Source of the DNA: Capsicum annuum
Lineage: Eukaryota > Streptophyta > Magnoliopsida > Solanales > Solanaceae
Direction of reading: 5' to 3'
Assembly: GCF_002878395.1 (NCBI RefSeq)
Contig: NC_061121.1
Location: 138,836,323-138,900,322, forward strand
DNA: 64,000 bases
Shown: piece after piece, positions 11,687 through 23,600 of the stretch
How positions within the stretch are numbered: position 1 is the first letter of the stretch
Layout of the letters: each line of letters starts with the position of its first letter
Notes under the pieces: model-generated
What the model saw: the letters and a program-made list of their open reading frames with translations, nothing else
Databases searched by the model: none
What the model was told of the DNA's origin: nothing
Program-made: the position numbers and the translations under genes

Positions 11687-13911
11687 TGTCACAATCCATT
11701 TCTCAAGCCGGCTTTAACCCACCAGTAGGTAATCCAAACTATAGCCGGAAACGACAAGTAAAAGACTAAACAACGGAAGTTGAATGAATAAAGAATTTAG
11801 ACATGTAAGTAGTAAGGTAAATAACAATATATAATCATAAAAGTACCACAAGACAAGGGAAAATGAGGAAATGTGCAAGAAAATTATCCCACGACCTAGT
11901 AAGGTTGGCATAAGAGCCACTAAATTAAAAAAGAATAGAGTAATGAACAATATCAACTCTATAGGTAATCTTAAAAAAGTAAAAACTATACAAAAATAGC
12001 AGAAGGAGAGAGGATCAGTTCCAAATCTTAAAGCTCACCCTATCTCTTGATCCCCATAAGCAAGCTTGAATAAAGCAGTAGCGATGGTAGCTATTACCCG
12101 AATCAACATAAAATAAAGATAAAAAGTGTAGTATGAGTACCAAAAATAATGTGTACTTAATATAACTCACTGGCCAATAAAGGAAAATTACAATAAAAGT
12201 GTGATGAAATGCGAGAATATAAACTCACGTCAAGCATAAGGCTAATTCAAAAATAAATAAAGTGGTAAATATACAAAATAAATAAATTTAGTAAATACCA
12301 TCTAAATATTAACTGAATGGACCAACATAAGACCTAATGGCATAAACAAGAGAGAAATAACCCAAACGAGCCCCCATAAGCCCGATAGGTACAAACAAGG
12401 AGAAAATACTGATAATAGAAATCATAAAATGTGCCCGAATATGACAATATACCTGGAAATATCTTTGAACCATGAATATTAGAACTTAGAATAGTATCAT
12501 CAGTATAAATTATCTCATAAAGATCATGAATGTCAGACTTGAACCAGAATTAGTGACTAATTGCCATATACTAAATATTTAATAAATTAACCCAATATAA
12601 TCAATGACCGAGGAGCTACCTATCGCCAGCCTTGAATAAAAACTACGGTAAATGGACCAAGTACCATAATACCTCAAGATCAGGAATTTGCTTCTACTCC
12701 ATTTAATATAACTAATAGATAATATGCTTAAGTCAGTAAAATAATTCATGTTAACCACCATGGATAGGTGCACAGTCCAAAAAGATGAAAGGTAACTTTA
12801 TCCAGAGTAACAAAACAAAACAAAGTCAATTAAATTGCATAAGTCATCCGAAGGTCCAATATTTAATCTATGTTCACAACTTAAAAGCTTATTAAATTAC
12901 ATGAAGCAAAACTAAGCATACTTCACCAAAAAGACTGGTGGGGCCCGCTTTTTGTACTGAAAATCCATACTAAGTAAAGCACCTACCAAAACATAGCCTA
13001 TGGCTTATAATTCCATCCCAACATACTAAAGAAAAACTAGTCCTAAATTATCAATCTAGTCCAATATGAGGGGAGACTGGCTAAAAAATCTACCTAAATG
13101 GCTCTTTAACTGTCTAAATAATCACTAATTACTGAAACTACTATTTAAGACATAAATACCAACAAAATATAGCATAATACTACACTAATATCATAATAAA
13201 GATCAATATAAAGGTCGATAAGCATAGCCTACTTGGTCGTCATTGAAAACTCGAGAAGGTCCACTACTCTAAAGCCTTCTCTTTTTTAGAAGCTTTCGAG
13301 TGATGCCACACTACCAAAAGATTATTCTATGCATTACCACAAGAACATTGATTTTAATATTGCATATAAATGCTCTAGGTCAAGAATCAAACTAAAAAAC
13401 CTATACGGGTTCCACTTTTCAAATCACAAATTTTAAACTATCATTGCATCCCCTATATGTCGAGGGTTACTTACCCTTTAAAATTGGCTAAATCAAAGCA
13501 CCAATGCATCCCCAAATAATCTCCATTATAAAATAGATCTTTAAAGTTTATTGGAGGATTACTCAAGAAAACAAATGGAAACTTATAGAAATAATAGTGA
13601 GAAAATTACCAAAATGGCCTCATCAAATCACTGTTGACATCCAATGATCGATGTACATATGTTTCTAAGCTCCTACGGGTTTAAATATTTAAAGAGTTAG
13701 AAAAAATGTGTATACAATCAGGATCAACAACTTTAAATGTGTCTAGGGTCGCTTTATTTCAATTGTGGGGACCACATTACGAACATAACTTGAGATTTGG
13801 CTAACCATTTGTAAATGCAGCCGATCCTCTACAAACGTGAAAGAGGTAGCCTAAACTAGTTGACCACCTTACTCTTTGTATATGCGAACTCCAACTTATG
13901 AATGTGATGAC
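11687..13911 (-). repeat. 3' LTR of element H, left segment
   Basis: Plus-strand start TGTCACAATCC, the complement of a ...GTGACA LTR end. The segment contains a box on the minus strand, GGCCATTTTGGTAATTTTC (13598-13620), and upstream of it degenerate GCGAACGCGAAG-type motifs (CTACAAACGTGAAAGAGG at about 13829, GTATATGCGAACTCC at about 13879). It stops at 13911 in the TSD ATGAC (13907-13911) of element C. Small minus-strand open frames here show no protein motif. Confidence 0.65.
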
Positions 13912-14580
13912 CGATAACGCTCAACTCACATGTCAATTTGAGTGCAAAGCAATCATTGTTAATATAATTGCCCAACTTTGAGTCGGGGTCTAATCCACGA
14001 GGAACAATGTGAGTGGCAATTAAATAAGTTAGAAATTAATGTCACTTTCTAAATTCAAACATATTATACAAATATTTTGGGTGATTTTGAATTTTTTCAA
14101 AGATATAATTATTTTAAGGGTTCTAAAATACTAAGATGAGAAAAAGAAAAATTAGAGAATAAACAATTAGAAACGTATCTTGAAATTATGTTTTCCTAAG
14201 GGTAGGTTATGCATGGGATCATGATGATTAGGTGCAAATTCTAATCATTAATTATGTTGTAGGCTAGGTTGAAAGTTCTTGAGGCTAGTTTGTCAACAAA
14301 GTCTCAAAGATGTCACTCATTAACTCTTTCGAGAACCTAAAGAGTGTGTCAATTAAAGCCACTCAAAACCTCAATTGGGCATCCCTATTTGTAGGATGAT
14401 ACCCAAGTTATAGTCAACCACATAATCACACTTATGTCTAAGATAGTGAAAAATAGCAAACTACATCCATGAATTAAATATTGTTGCCTTTGTTCCCACA
14501 TCCCTCTTTTAAAGATGTGGTGGGTTCCAAAAGTTCCCCAAACCCAACTTTTAAGGATGGTTTGAGCTTTCAAGAGAATG

Positions 14581-17120
14581 TGTAACCCATGACTGATATC
14601 CGTAACTAGGCATTGCATAGTATAATGTATAATGCAAAAAATGTTGAAAGGCCATAAGGTTCAAATATTTGATAAAACATAACATCTGGAAATACGGTAT
14701 ATCAATACCAAAACAAAACTGAAATAACTGTCTTAACATGCTATAGTCCGGAAGCCTTTAAACTATCTAAAAACTGTAGAATTGATGGGACATGTCCCCA
14801 ACTAACTTTGGACTACTGAAATAATAAAGTAATAAAATAATTATTCTATCTTCGAATGATAAGGATTCACTGCTAGTCTAGCCTCTGAACGTCCGATCTT
14901 CTAAGGATGCTTTGGAGCTCGTGCTTCTAAATCTATGGTATAAAATACCATAGATAAAATATGTCAATATGATTGAATGTACTGGTATGCAAGGGAGGTA
15001 GGCTGAATACAAGGGGTTTATATGAATGAACACTACTAACTGATTGAATAGCATGAATGTGAGAATACATGTATGAATACGTGAACTATAGCTGAGATCA
15101 TGACATCACTAAATCTAAATATTGATAACATAAGTTTGGTATGACTGATATACTATTATCTAAATAACTGTGTTTGACAGTCCTGCTTCTGATGGAACTA
15201 GATGAGTTCCGTACTGAACTGGGTGACTGTATTTGACAGTCTTAAATTCTATAGAACTATCTGAGTTCTATTACTGAGACTGATACTGAGACTGTAATTG
15301 TGGGAGGTAGTCATCTAACCGACATGCCCTAAATAAGATAATATAATTAAGTTGCGATCTAATCTGTAACCCCACTTAGTAAGGTGTCAATACAACGCCA
15401 CTGGTAAGAACAAGTTGTGATTAATCCCTCATCTAATAGGTACTCTAAGGAGAACAGTGGGACCCTCATATAATAGGTTAAGCCACATCATCTACCTTCA
15501 ACTAGTAGGTTTGATGTCTCAACCTACGTTAGCTACGTAGTTTTGTAGCGGAAGGATTGCTTCTAAGAATTACACCATCTAATAATAGGTGAGTTCCCAT
15601 TCTTAGGCTCACTCGGTGCTGAATCGTACTCCCATATGAATAGACACTGAACATGATTAACTAAACTGAACTGGACTATGTTTATTGAGTTCCGTTGACT
15701 AACGGAATACTATTCAGGTTATTAAATCCTTGGGATTACTGTGTTTACTGAGTTTTCCCGAGTCACATTACTTATTGAGTTTGATGAATTAGGGATTGAC
15801 TGTGATTATCTGGAAAACATGACACAGGCTCTAGGCACACAACTAAATTTTTGGGTACAAGTACCCCCAAACTCGATAGCATGAAACTGATAAGACATGA
15901 CACTTCTTGACAAATGACCATAAACAACAATTCATAGTACAATCATTGGGGATTTTTATAAAGTATTCACATGCTATAAGCTTACACATAAATAGGAATT
16001 CATATAAACATATCATAATTTCAAAAGCCTAATCTCATGGGCATTACGTCAATCTATTACAAAGCATAACAATAATGTGGGAGTCATATCAAACATAAGG
16101 TAGAAACATGAATTCATCAATTTTGGTCACAAATGAGTCATAAGACATAATTCCTATTCTCTTAGGCATTTTATCAAACACCTTGCATGCATATCTGTAG
16201 GCTTAGGCATGAATATTGAAATAATACATCATGGCAACATTTTACACTTCTAATGCAAGAACATCAACCACATGCTAACAGATTTTCATGATAGTCATTA
16301 AATATTTCAACTTGGAAATCAAACAACAACATAAACATGGATATAATTCAATTCATACCATGGAATTGAAAGTTTATATTTCAAATAGGGTTTCTTGAGC
16401 TTCATGGATGAAAGAAACCCATGAATCAACATTGACATACTTCGGTGGATGATTTCTTGAAGATTAGTAGAGGAACGCTTGAATTCTTGACTTGGAATTA
16501 AACACCTAGGGTTTTTTGTTCTTGGGGATTGATCTTTGAGAGAAACCATAATTTTGGTGTTAAATATGAATAATGAAGTTATGAGCTCTGGTCTGGTATA
16601 ATTAGGGGTTAAAACGGGTGAAAAAAGACCCAAATACCATTTTAAAAATGGCTTAAAATTGTTGATCAAAAGTGACGATAGTTTGGGTGATGGTACATTG
16701 CTGGCTCGACGGTCCGTCAGTCCATCCTATCATACTTGGCCAAAACCTAAACTTTCTGCCTCGTCTACAACTGTTTGGGTGATGGTCCGTCGCTAGCTCG
16801 ATGGTCTGTCGGTCCTGACCATCGCACTTAGACAGAAGATTGGTTCACTTCCTTAGCCGCAATGGCTTGGGCAACGGTTCGTCGCTAGATGACGGTCCGT
16901 CATGCTGACCATCACTTTTGGGTAGTTCTGATAGTTCTCTATAAAATGCCCATAAATTTTTACTCCAATAGCGGATTTGGACGAAACTGTTATCGTTGGA
17001 AAGCTAATTTGGTATCGAAATTGGGGAAATCCTATCTGATATAAACATTAATCATTTAGGAAGTCTTTAATAACTCTTTTAGAGACTAGATTCGACTTAA
17101 AGAAAGTTTTGTGTATTATA
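14581..17120 (-). mobile_element. Solo LTR K (2540 bp), F-related
   Basis: Inserted in the 3' LTR of C. The uninterrupted C copy reads through at about 30815. The insert starts TGTAACCC and ends TATTATA (TG to TA at the minus-strand start), flanked by GAATG (14576-14580) and GATTG (17121-17125), a 4/5 target duplication. Its minus-strand 3' part matches the end of the F LTR (TTTATGACTTGTTTTGGTAT-like and TTCATGTTCATGTTTCTGC-like blocks), so it is a diverged F relative. With one LTR and no interior it is a solo LTR left by LTR-LTR recombination. An open frame of 116 codons (16319-16669, minus) has no motif I recognise. Confidence 0.8.
16618..16915 (-). promoter_or_regulatory. Palindromic cluster and box in solo LTR K
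   Basis: At 16675-16915 the near-palindrome GACGGTCCGTC and variants (GATGGTCCGTC, GATGGTCTGTC, ACGGTTCGTC) appear about six times. Immediately downstream on the minus strand, at 16618-16645, lies GGTATTTGGGTCTTTTTTC, then AATTATACC as a possible TATA element. A CCATGGTATGAATTG donor-like site follows at 16354-16364. The motif class equals that of element G although the rest of the LTR resembles F. Confidence 0.65.
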
Positions 17121-17579
17121 GATTGAGATTTTCACCCACAAACCCATTTTGAGTATTTAGGGATTTCACCCTCAAATCCCAACAAATTTAATCAACCAAT
17201 GGAAAAACCTATCATCAACAAACTAGAATCTACAAAAATACATCACAACCCACACACAATTTCACCCTATTTAACATAATACCAAAAGGAAGAACTAGCA
17301 AATCATAAATATAATAAACAAGAATAAATCAAAGTCTCTATCAAATAGATTCACTAAAAATAAAGAGAATGAAAACCACACTTTAAATTCCAATGATTCC
17401 TCAATGGGATTTGCCAATTCTTCACTTAGAAGTCACTCTAATGTCTTCTTATTTAAAGATTAGTTCAAATTTTGCTCCAAGCTCCAAGTAAATACAAAAA
17501 ACCTAAACTAAGGATAGGATAAAAATCTCTAGAATGTCCAAAAATGAGAGAGGGTTTTAGCATTTATGGGATTTGGGGT

Positions 17580-17745
17580 AGGCTGGAAAATATTACAAAA
17601 TTTCCCTTGGGTAAATTCCCACTTAGACACAATCGTAGAAGCATAACTGCAATCTCGGCTACCGCGACCATGGTAAGGACAACGCGATCGTGGTACCTTA
17701 ACCTATCTTAACTGTCTGCAATTGCACTGACTGAGGCCTATTTCT
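17580..17745 (-). promoter_or_regulatory. Palindromic cluster and box in the 3' LTR of C
   Basis: Between 17625 and 17745 several GATCGCGG/CCGCGATC-like motifs occur (GACCATGGTAAGG, ACGCGATCGTGG). The box AGGGAAATTTTGTAATATTT lies at 17581-17610 on the minus strand and a CCCATAAATG TATA-like element lies just beyond it (about 17568). The same set is present in the 5' LTR copy. Confidence 0.6.
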
Positions 17746-17948
17746 ACTCCAGGTCTTCTTGTTGTACTTCTTTTCTCCCTTTTGATCTTTTTTAGCTCAA
17801 GTCCACATCTCTCCATCTTATAAAATTTACGACTTTCAAATATGGATATTAGTGCATTTAATAGTGCATATGCCTAATTTATACATTCATATCATTGTAA
17901 TGTGCATGAATTTTGAGTGCAAATGAGTGGTAAATTCACCACTCATCA

Positions 17949-19935
17949 ATACCCCCAACTAACCCTTTGCTTGTTCGCAAGCAACACTACCTCACTTCAT
18001 GAGATAAATTTCATATTTATGGCAAATTTCTGTGACCCAAAGATCACAATGGCTCAAACTAGATTATTACCCCAAGTAGCTCTTTACACATAGGCAAAGT
18101 TATTCTCACGATACTCCTCAACATAAAATGCAATTTTTTAGTACGCAAAAGACTCCAAAGAGAAACCATGCAACAATTACTAATCATCTAGAAATGACAG
18201 ACCTTTGACCTTAACTACATTATACTCCTTTCTCCTTATTTTTCAGGAAGTGACAAAATTACCCACCTTAACTTATTTGCATGTCTCCTCACAAGAAAGA
18301 AAATTCCACACACCAAGCTACCAAGTATGCAACAAGGAATTTAAGTGTGAAACATACATTATTTCTCAAGAACTCTTAATGCTAATAAGTACCATGTCAT
18401 AGGCTTGACCCTATATTCAATTGCCACTACAATGAAAATACTTTGTTGAAAATCACGAAGGGCTTTTTGAGCGTGTAAAGTAGGTTTGGGGAAGGGTAGT
18501 ATATCATTTTGGAACAACAAGGATCTACCCTTATTGAACATCTACATCACATTATACTATCCAAGTTTTGATCATGGGCCACTACTTTTTGTTTTCACTT
18601 TCTTATAAATGTGCCTACTTTTATTTACTTGGTTCACCCATTTTCTTTTCATTTTTTTTCTCGCACACTTTGTGCTTCTCTTTCCTTTGTTAGATCCCAT
18701 CATTTTCTAGTTATTTGTTCATAATGCTTAATATGATAGGCATTTACTTACAACTTTGTGGGGTAAATTTACCTCTTCCAATCATCACTGCCCCCAACTT
18801 AGGCTTCTATCCTCAAGTTACAATTGTAAGTTCAAGGAGAGTAGGGTTCAAATGATTGATAAAAATTGAAAGGCTCACGGCTTGCATTATATTTGCCAAA
18901 GAAAAGAATCCAAAGGCTCAAAGTGGGTGACTGGGGATAACATCTATGCAAGGGTAAGCTTTTTAGTCTAAGTGGACTTCCAATGTAACAAAAATATGTT
19001 TGGAATCCCAAAAATATAAAAAGAATTATTACAAGGTCACTCATGTCCATGCCCTTAATTATAGAGAAAAAATTCATGGAGCGGGGTATTTGCTTTGCAT
19101 TTTCACCACACACAGTATGCTAAATATGGAATCAACCACAACCTTCATCTTATATTTTGTCTTTCATACTGGAAAAACATATGGCTACTCAGCTTGGCCA
19201 TAGGTATAAATGCAATCACAAATCCAAAATGCCACGGGTACTCAGACTTTCCTTGCATTCATGGCTCAAAACCCAATCATGCCACTTTTCCCTTAAGAAT
19301 GTCGTCACTCAGTCTATAATAGGGAAAATATCATCCAACATTATTATTGAAAGAAGTAAAAAAGATAAAAATAAAAACAATACACTTTACGACATTTCCA
19401 TGATTTATGTAAATTATGTTCAAGCATTGCAAGCCAATGTGTACTCACACAAGGACAGGGCCACACACACCCACAATAAAAATACTTGTAGTGACCTTAC
19501 TACATAATATAAAACCATAAACAGGTTCAAAGCGATCCCTTACAACCACATTGAAAACCATGTTAAAAGCTGGCATACTGCCATGATCACAACATGGTTT
19601 GTACGATCGCAGTCCTCAAACTACGATCACGGCACCTGAGGCATTCTACAATATTTTGCACTCTTTTAGCATGGAATCTATACTTCTAAGCATGGGTTTT
19701 CCCTATTTTTATATTCCAATATGCCTCAAGCCCCGGCAAAGTATTAAAATTTTGTGACTTATTTAAATATAAATAATGTTAACATTAAAATGATGGGTTG
19801 CCCCCATCAAATACTTAATTTAATTTTGTGATACGACACCTATTAAACCATCATTTATCTCTCCACTTAGAGGATTTGAATTTCCTGCCCAATTTTTGTT
19901 CAACACATCTTTGAGGTGCATTGGGCAAATGTAAG
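17949..19935 (-). other. Interior of element C, 3' part; no intact gene
   Basis: Minus-strand interior between the inserted element B and the 3' LTR. Near 19870-19910 the frame reads KLGRKFKSSKW, a second copy of the ORF1 C-terminus. Downstream, the conserved GTCGTATCACAAAATTAA text (about 19823-19840) corresponds to GTCGTGTCGCGACTTTAA in D (about 41560-41580). At 19565-19655 a further palindromic cluster appears (TACGATCGCAG, ACGATCACGGCACC), echoing the LTR cluster. The remaining about 1.6 kb holds small open frames without motifs. Confidence 0.6.
19931..19935. other. Target-site duplication of element B (left)
   Basis: GTAAG precedes the 5' LTR; ATAAG (29742-29746) follows the 3' LTR. Four of five bases match, consistent with the 5-bp duplication made by Ty3/gypsy integrases. 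Confidence 0.7.
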
Positions 19936-22340
19936 TGTAATACCCCAAACTTTTTCTAGCTTAAATTCTTTCATAGGATGTTAAGGGTTATTTTCCAAAA
20001 TTATTAGTATTTTTTAGCATAGAATTTTCTATATTTCAACTATTCATTATTTGGGAAATCAAATAAGCTTTCCATAGAAACAAAATTCGTTCAAATCTGA
20101 CATTCGGTGAAGAAGTTAGAGCATTCTTAAGTTGACAGCATGCTAATCAGGCAGTCGCTGCATCGTGGTGAAGGAAAAATTCATAATTGTCACTTTCCAG
20201 TGGACCACCACGATGTTGGCACATCGTGACGAGGTCCAAATTCCAATTCGTCAATTTCCAGTAGACCTCCGCGATATTAATGCATCACGAAGAGGTCAAT
20301 TTTCCCAATTGACAAATTCCAGTAGCCCAATGCGATAGGGGCGCATTGCGCCGAAGGACAAAATGGCATTTATATAGGGAACCACGATGGTGGCACATCG
20401 TATTGAAGTTTCAGGTCCCAATTGTAAAAATCTAGTTGGACAATGCGATAACTCCGCCTCGCGGAGGACCCCAATTTCCCATTCGTCAGTTTTCATTTAG
20501 CCACCGCGATAGTGGCGCGTCACAGTGGCCCATTAAATTGGTATCCAGTTATATTTTTTTCAGCTTTGTTCAGAAGTAAAAAAGGGTATTTTAAACTATT
20601 TCCCAACCCCCAATTCCGTCTAAACACAAGATTTTGGGCTATTACAAGAATCTTATGATATATTTATCAAGATTTCACTCAACCAAAAACCATAAGCTCA
20701 AAACATCAACCTCAAGAATCCAAATATTCCACCATTCTTTTTATAAATTAATTCAAGATTCAAGATTCCCAACACAAGAATTCTAAGAACCATCATTCAA
20801 GAGCACAAATAGAGTCTCAAAAGTAAGGTTGTTCATCTAGTTCATCATTCAAGGTATGTGGGGTTTGAACAAGGACAAATATTTCATTCTTGTGCCCAAA
20901 AACTTTAATCTTATTATAGATTACATGATTTACAAGTTGGGGTTTATACCCAAAGTATCTTTTTTTAAGTTTATGAAGATATAAGTGATTTATGCCTTGA
21001 ATTACATGTTTATCCCACCTATTTATGCTTTGAATTGAGTATTTATATCATGAATTGTAAATACCTACTGTGAATTTATATTTCAAGTGTTTCCAATAGA
21101 ATTATTGAGAATTAAGCTTCATTATGAAATTGTGATCATTTAGGTACATATGCTTTAAACCCAAGTATGAATTTTGATATTTCGTGAAAGGTATTTTATT
21201 AGCATGCTTTAACAAGCGAGCATTTAGATTTTCAAAAAATATTGATCTTCCAAACCTAAGCAAAGATAGGAATCCACATTATTTATGATTTAAAGCAGAG
21301 AGAAGAATAATTAGTTTTCATTATAAAACCTTATGCTGTTTTAAGGTGGATTTCCTAACAATTCTGACCAATAAGTGTGGAGTATTATTTAGCACCGAGT
21401 TGGTTATTATTCTAAGGTCTTATGCCCCTGAGCTATATGCCACCCTAGGTTTCTGATTTGCCCATAGTGGGCTAAGATATTGATCACTAAAGCTAAGGTT
21501 CTATTCCGATGGAAAGAGTAGAATAACTCTCCTCAACGTGGTCAATACGTTGGACTCTATGTCAGCTCGTCTGGTTTACGTCGGTTAGAATAAAATTCCT
21601 GAGTCCCAAAGTCCCTAAGTCCCAATGTTCCAAGATTTCCAAAGCTCCTAAAACTTCTGAATTTCAAAATGTAAGAATGATAGGCAAGCTTTTATAAGAC
21701 TAAGAGTTATGACTCACTAGATTTACAAGTATGATTTGTTATATATGATTTTATATTTTGATATTTTAGATAATCAAGCTTATGTGAGTCATATAAATCC
21801 ACATATATTTACTTTCTAATTATGATGATTTTACTTATGCATTACATCCCCATAAACTCAGTACATCCTCAAAGTGCCGATCCACATATATGTCTATGTG
21901 CTACATTATCTTATAATATATGTTCAGGTCCTTGGTATCATCAGCGTAAGTTGTTCAAGTATCTCTATCTATGCTCTCACAGTTGGTGAGTCCTCATGAT
22001 TTGAGAGTCTACTTCTTTAGATTTCCATCTTTCATAGTAATTGAGTTATCATTTTCAGTTTAGTCTGAGTCAGTTGGGGGTCTGTCCCAATGGCTCTCTA
22101 GTTCTTTAGTAGTAGAGGCTTGGCGAACTACAAATTTAATTACAGACTTTTAGTATATGTTATTCAGAGAGTACCTAAATTTTATTCAGTCTAGTTTTTG
22201 GTATAATACAATATTATTTCTTGATTATATTATCTTAAAGTAAGGATCAGATCTAGTAGAAGGCTCAAAGCATTAGGTTAGGGCTACTCGTAGCTTTGAG
22301 TACCCTGTGACATCTCGGGATTAGATTTTGGGGCATTACA
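19936..22340 (+). repeat. 5' LTR of element B (2405 bp)
   Basis: Begins TGTAATACCCC and ends GGGGCATTACA, directly followed by AACT and the primer site. It contains, in order, the palindromic tandem array (20150-20531), the box (about 20580-20605), and CATTCAAGGTATGTGGGG (20847-20864) that looks like a splice donor (AAG/GTATGT). Homologous to 27359-29741 over its whole length. Confidence 0.9.
20150..20605 (+). promoter_or_regulatory. 61-bp palindromic tandem array and box, 5' LTR of B
   Basis: Hairpin-forming units of the type CCGCGATGGTGGCGCATCGC, each followed by CCAATTTCC...TCAGT spacer text, recur with the CGAT core at 20211, 20272, 20333, 20385, 20446 and 20507 (steps 61, 61, 52, 61, 61), with a further degenerate unit near 20158. 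The units are unusually rich in CG dinucleotides compared with the AT-rich surroundings. The box AAAAGGGTATTTTAAACTAT follows at about 20580. Confidence 0.85.
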
Positions 22341-22344
22341 AACT

Positions 22345-22357
22345 TGGTATCAGAGCC
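22345..22357 (+). other. Primer-binding site of element B (tRNA-iMet)
   Basis: TGGTATCAGAGCC, the perfect usual complement of the 3' end of initiator Met tRNA, four bases after the LTR end. It marks where minus-strand DNA synthesis starts. Confidence 0.92.
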
Positions 22358-22548
22358 TAAGGCTTAAAGAGTTTTAGGGAGTCAGAAAAGTCGCATTATG
22401 TATAGTCTTCATCATAGGTGTGAAGCGCGCTACATCTATGAGTAAGAGACTATGGAGAATTTTAGGAAAATCCTCTCTTTCTTTCATAATCCATCATGCT
22501 TACAACAATACTGTTCTACTATTAACTCATTCTCTTTCATGATAAAAT

Positions 22549-23600
22549 ATGTCTCCTCACAAAGTAAATGCCCATAGGAATGATAACCATCCACCCTAGC
22601 CTATTGATTCCCTGAATGAGATCATATCGTATGTCAAATTTCAGGTTGCCTTTCAGGTATTACCCTAAGTTGTGACCGCTAATGTTCAAGACAATAATTG
22701 GGTTACAGTTCTGTGTTAACAAGTGGGTAATTTAGTTATAGTATGACTTTGTGACTTTATGATGATGAATCTGCCTGAATTCTTTAGGTCACAAGTAGGT
22801 GAGGATCCCCAATTATATCTTGATGAGGTGAAAAATACCTCCCAAGTTATGCGTGTCACTGAAAAAGAGAGTGTAGAATTAGATTCTTATATATTGAAAG
22901 ATGCTGCTTTTGATTGTGTTGTTATATGGATGAAAGGTAGGGGTGAGAATGCAGCTTCCATGAGTTGGCATATATTCTAAGATGCTTTTCTAGATAGGTT
23001 CTTTTCGCGTGAATTGCAGGAAGCCAAGATTGAGGAGTTCATAAACCTGAGGCAGGGCTCAATGATTGTAAAAGAGTACCACCTTAAGTTCAACAAGTTA
23101 TCTAAGTATGGCCCCGTGTTGATATCTAACACCATATCTAGTATGAGTAAGTTCGTTACTGGAGTGTTGAGATTGGTAGTCAAGGAGTGTAAGACTGCCA
23201 TGCTTATTGGAGATATGGATCTTGCTAGGTTGATAACTCATGCCCAATAGATCAAAGAAGAGAAGTTGAAGGAAAGAGAGAGGGGAAATAAGAAGGCTTG
23301 AACAAGATAGTTTGAGTATGGTCAGTCAAGGTCTGCAAGGGGAAATCACTCATAGTTTCAGAGTCATTCGCTATTGCCAGCGCTATCTTCAGCTAGTAAT
23401 CCCACTCTTAGAGGTAGATAGGAGCAGTGGAGTAAGTCTTCTATGTCCAGGTACCAGAATAGTATGGACGGTAAAACCAATTATCCTTCATGTACTAAGT
23501 ATGGTAAAACTCAACTTAGTGATTATTTGCTAGACAAAAGGGTTGGTTTGGTTGTGGCAAGTTAGGTCATGGAATTAGAGAGTGCGATGCTAAGTAGAGA
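22549..23600 (+). pseudogene. gag of element B
   Basis: Starts MSPHKVNAHR at 22549, a variant of the MPPRR opening of this family. Recognisable blocks: MNLPEFFRSQVGEDPQLYLD (about 22762-22822), the tail of the helical core with FSRELQEAKIEEFINLRQGS (about 23005-23065), SKFVTGVLRLVVKECKTAML (about 23145-23205) and DMDLARLITHAQ. A zinc knuckle lies at about 23541-23585 as WFGCGKLGHGIREC, with the first Cys changed to Trp. In-frame stops are at 22978 and 23248 and there are frame changes after it. Gag would package element RNA; this copy is broken. Confidence 0.8.

Larger units (their letters stand above)
13912..17948 (-). repeat. 3' LTR of element C, interrupted by K
   Basis: Homologous to 30143-31637 on both sides of the K insertion: ATAACGCTCAACTCA start, the GTGAGTGGCAATTAAATAAG block, GATTTTCACCCACAAACCC after K, and the end CCACTCATCA at 17948. 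Outside the insert about 1.5 kb remains. The polypurine tract lies just inside the end (minus-strand AGTTGGGGGTAT, 17949-17960). Confidence 0.8.

Noticed and set aside
16319..16669. 116-codon minus-strand ORF as a gene
   Set aside because: It lies in the leader part of solo LTR K, lacks motifs and has no counterpart frame in the related F LTR.
17625..17745. Transcription-factor operators of a host gene
   Set aside because: No host gene is nearby. The motifs belong to an LTR and recur in its partner LTR.
19157..19507. 116-codon plus-strand ORF in the interior of C
   Set aside because: It is antisense to the element, with no motif and no counterpart in D.
20150..20531. CRISPR-like array
   Set aside because: Repeats are degenerate, the spacers between hairpins are themselves repeated, and the context is a plant LTR.
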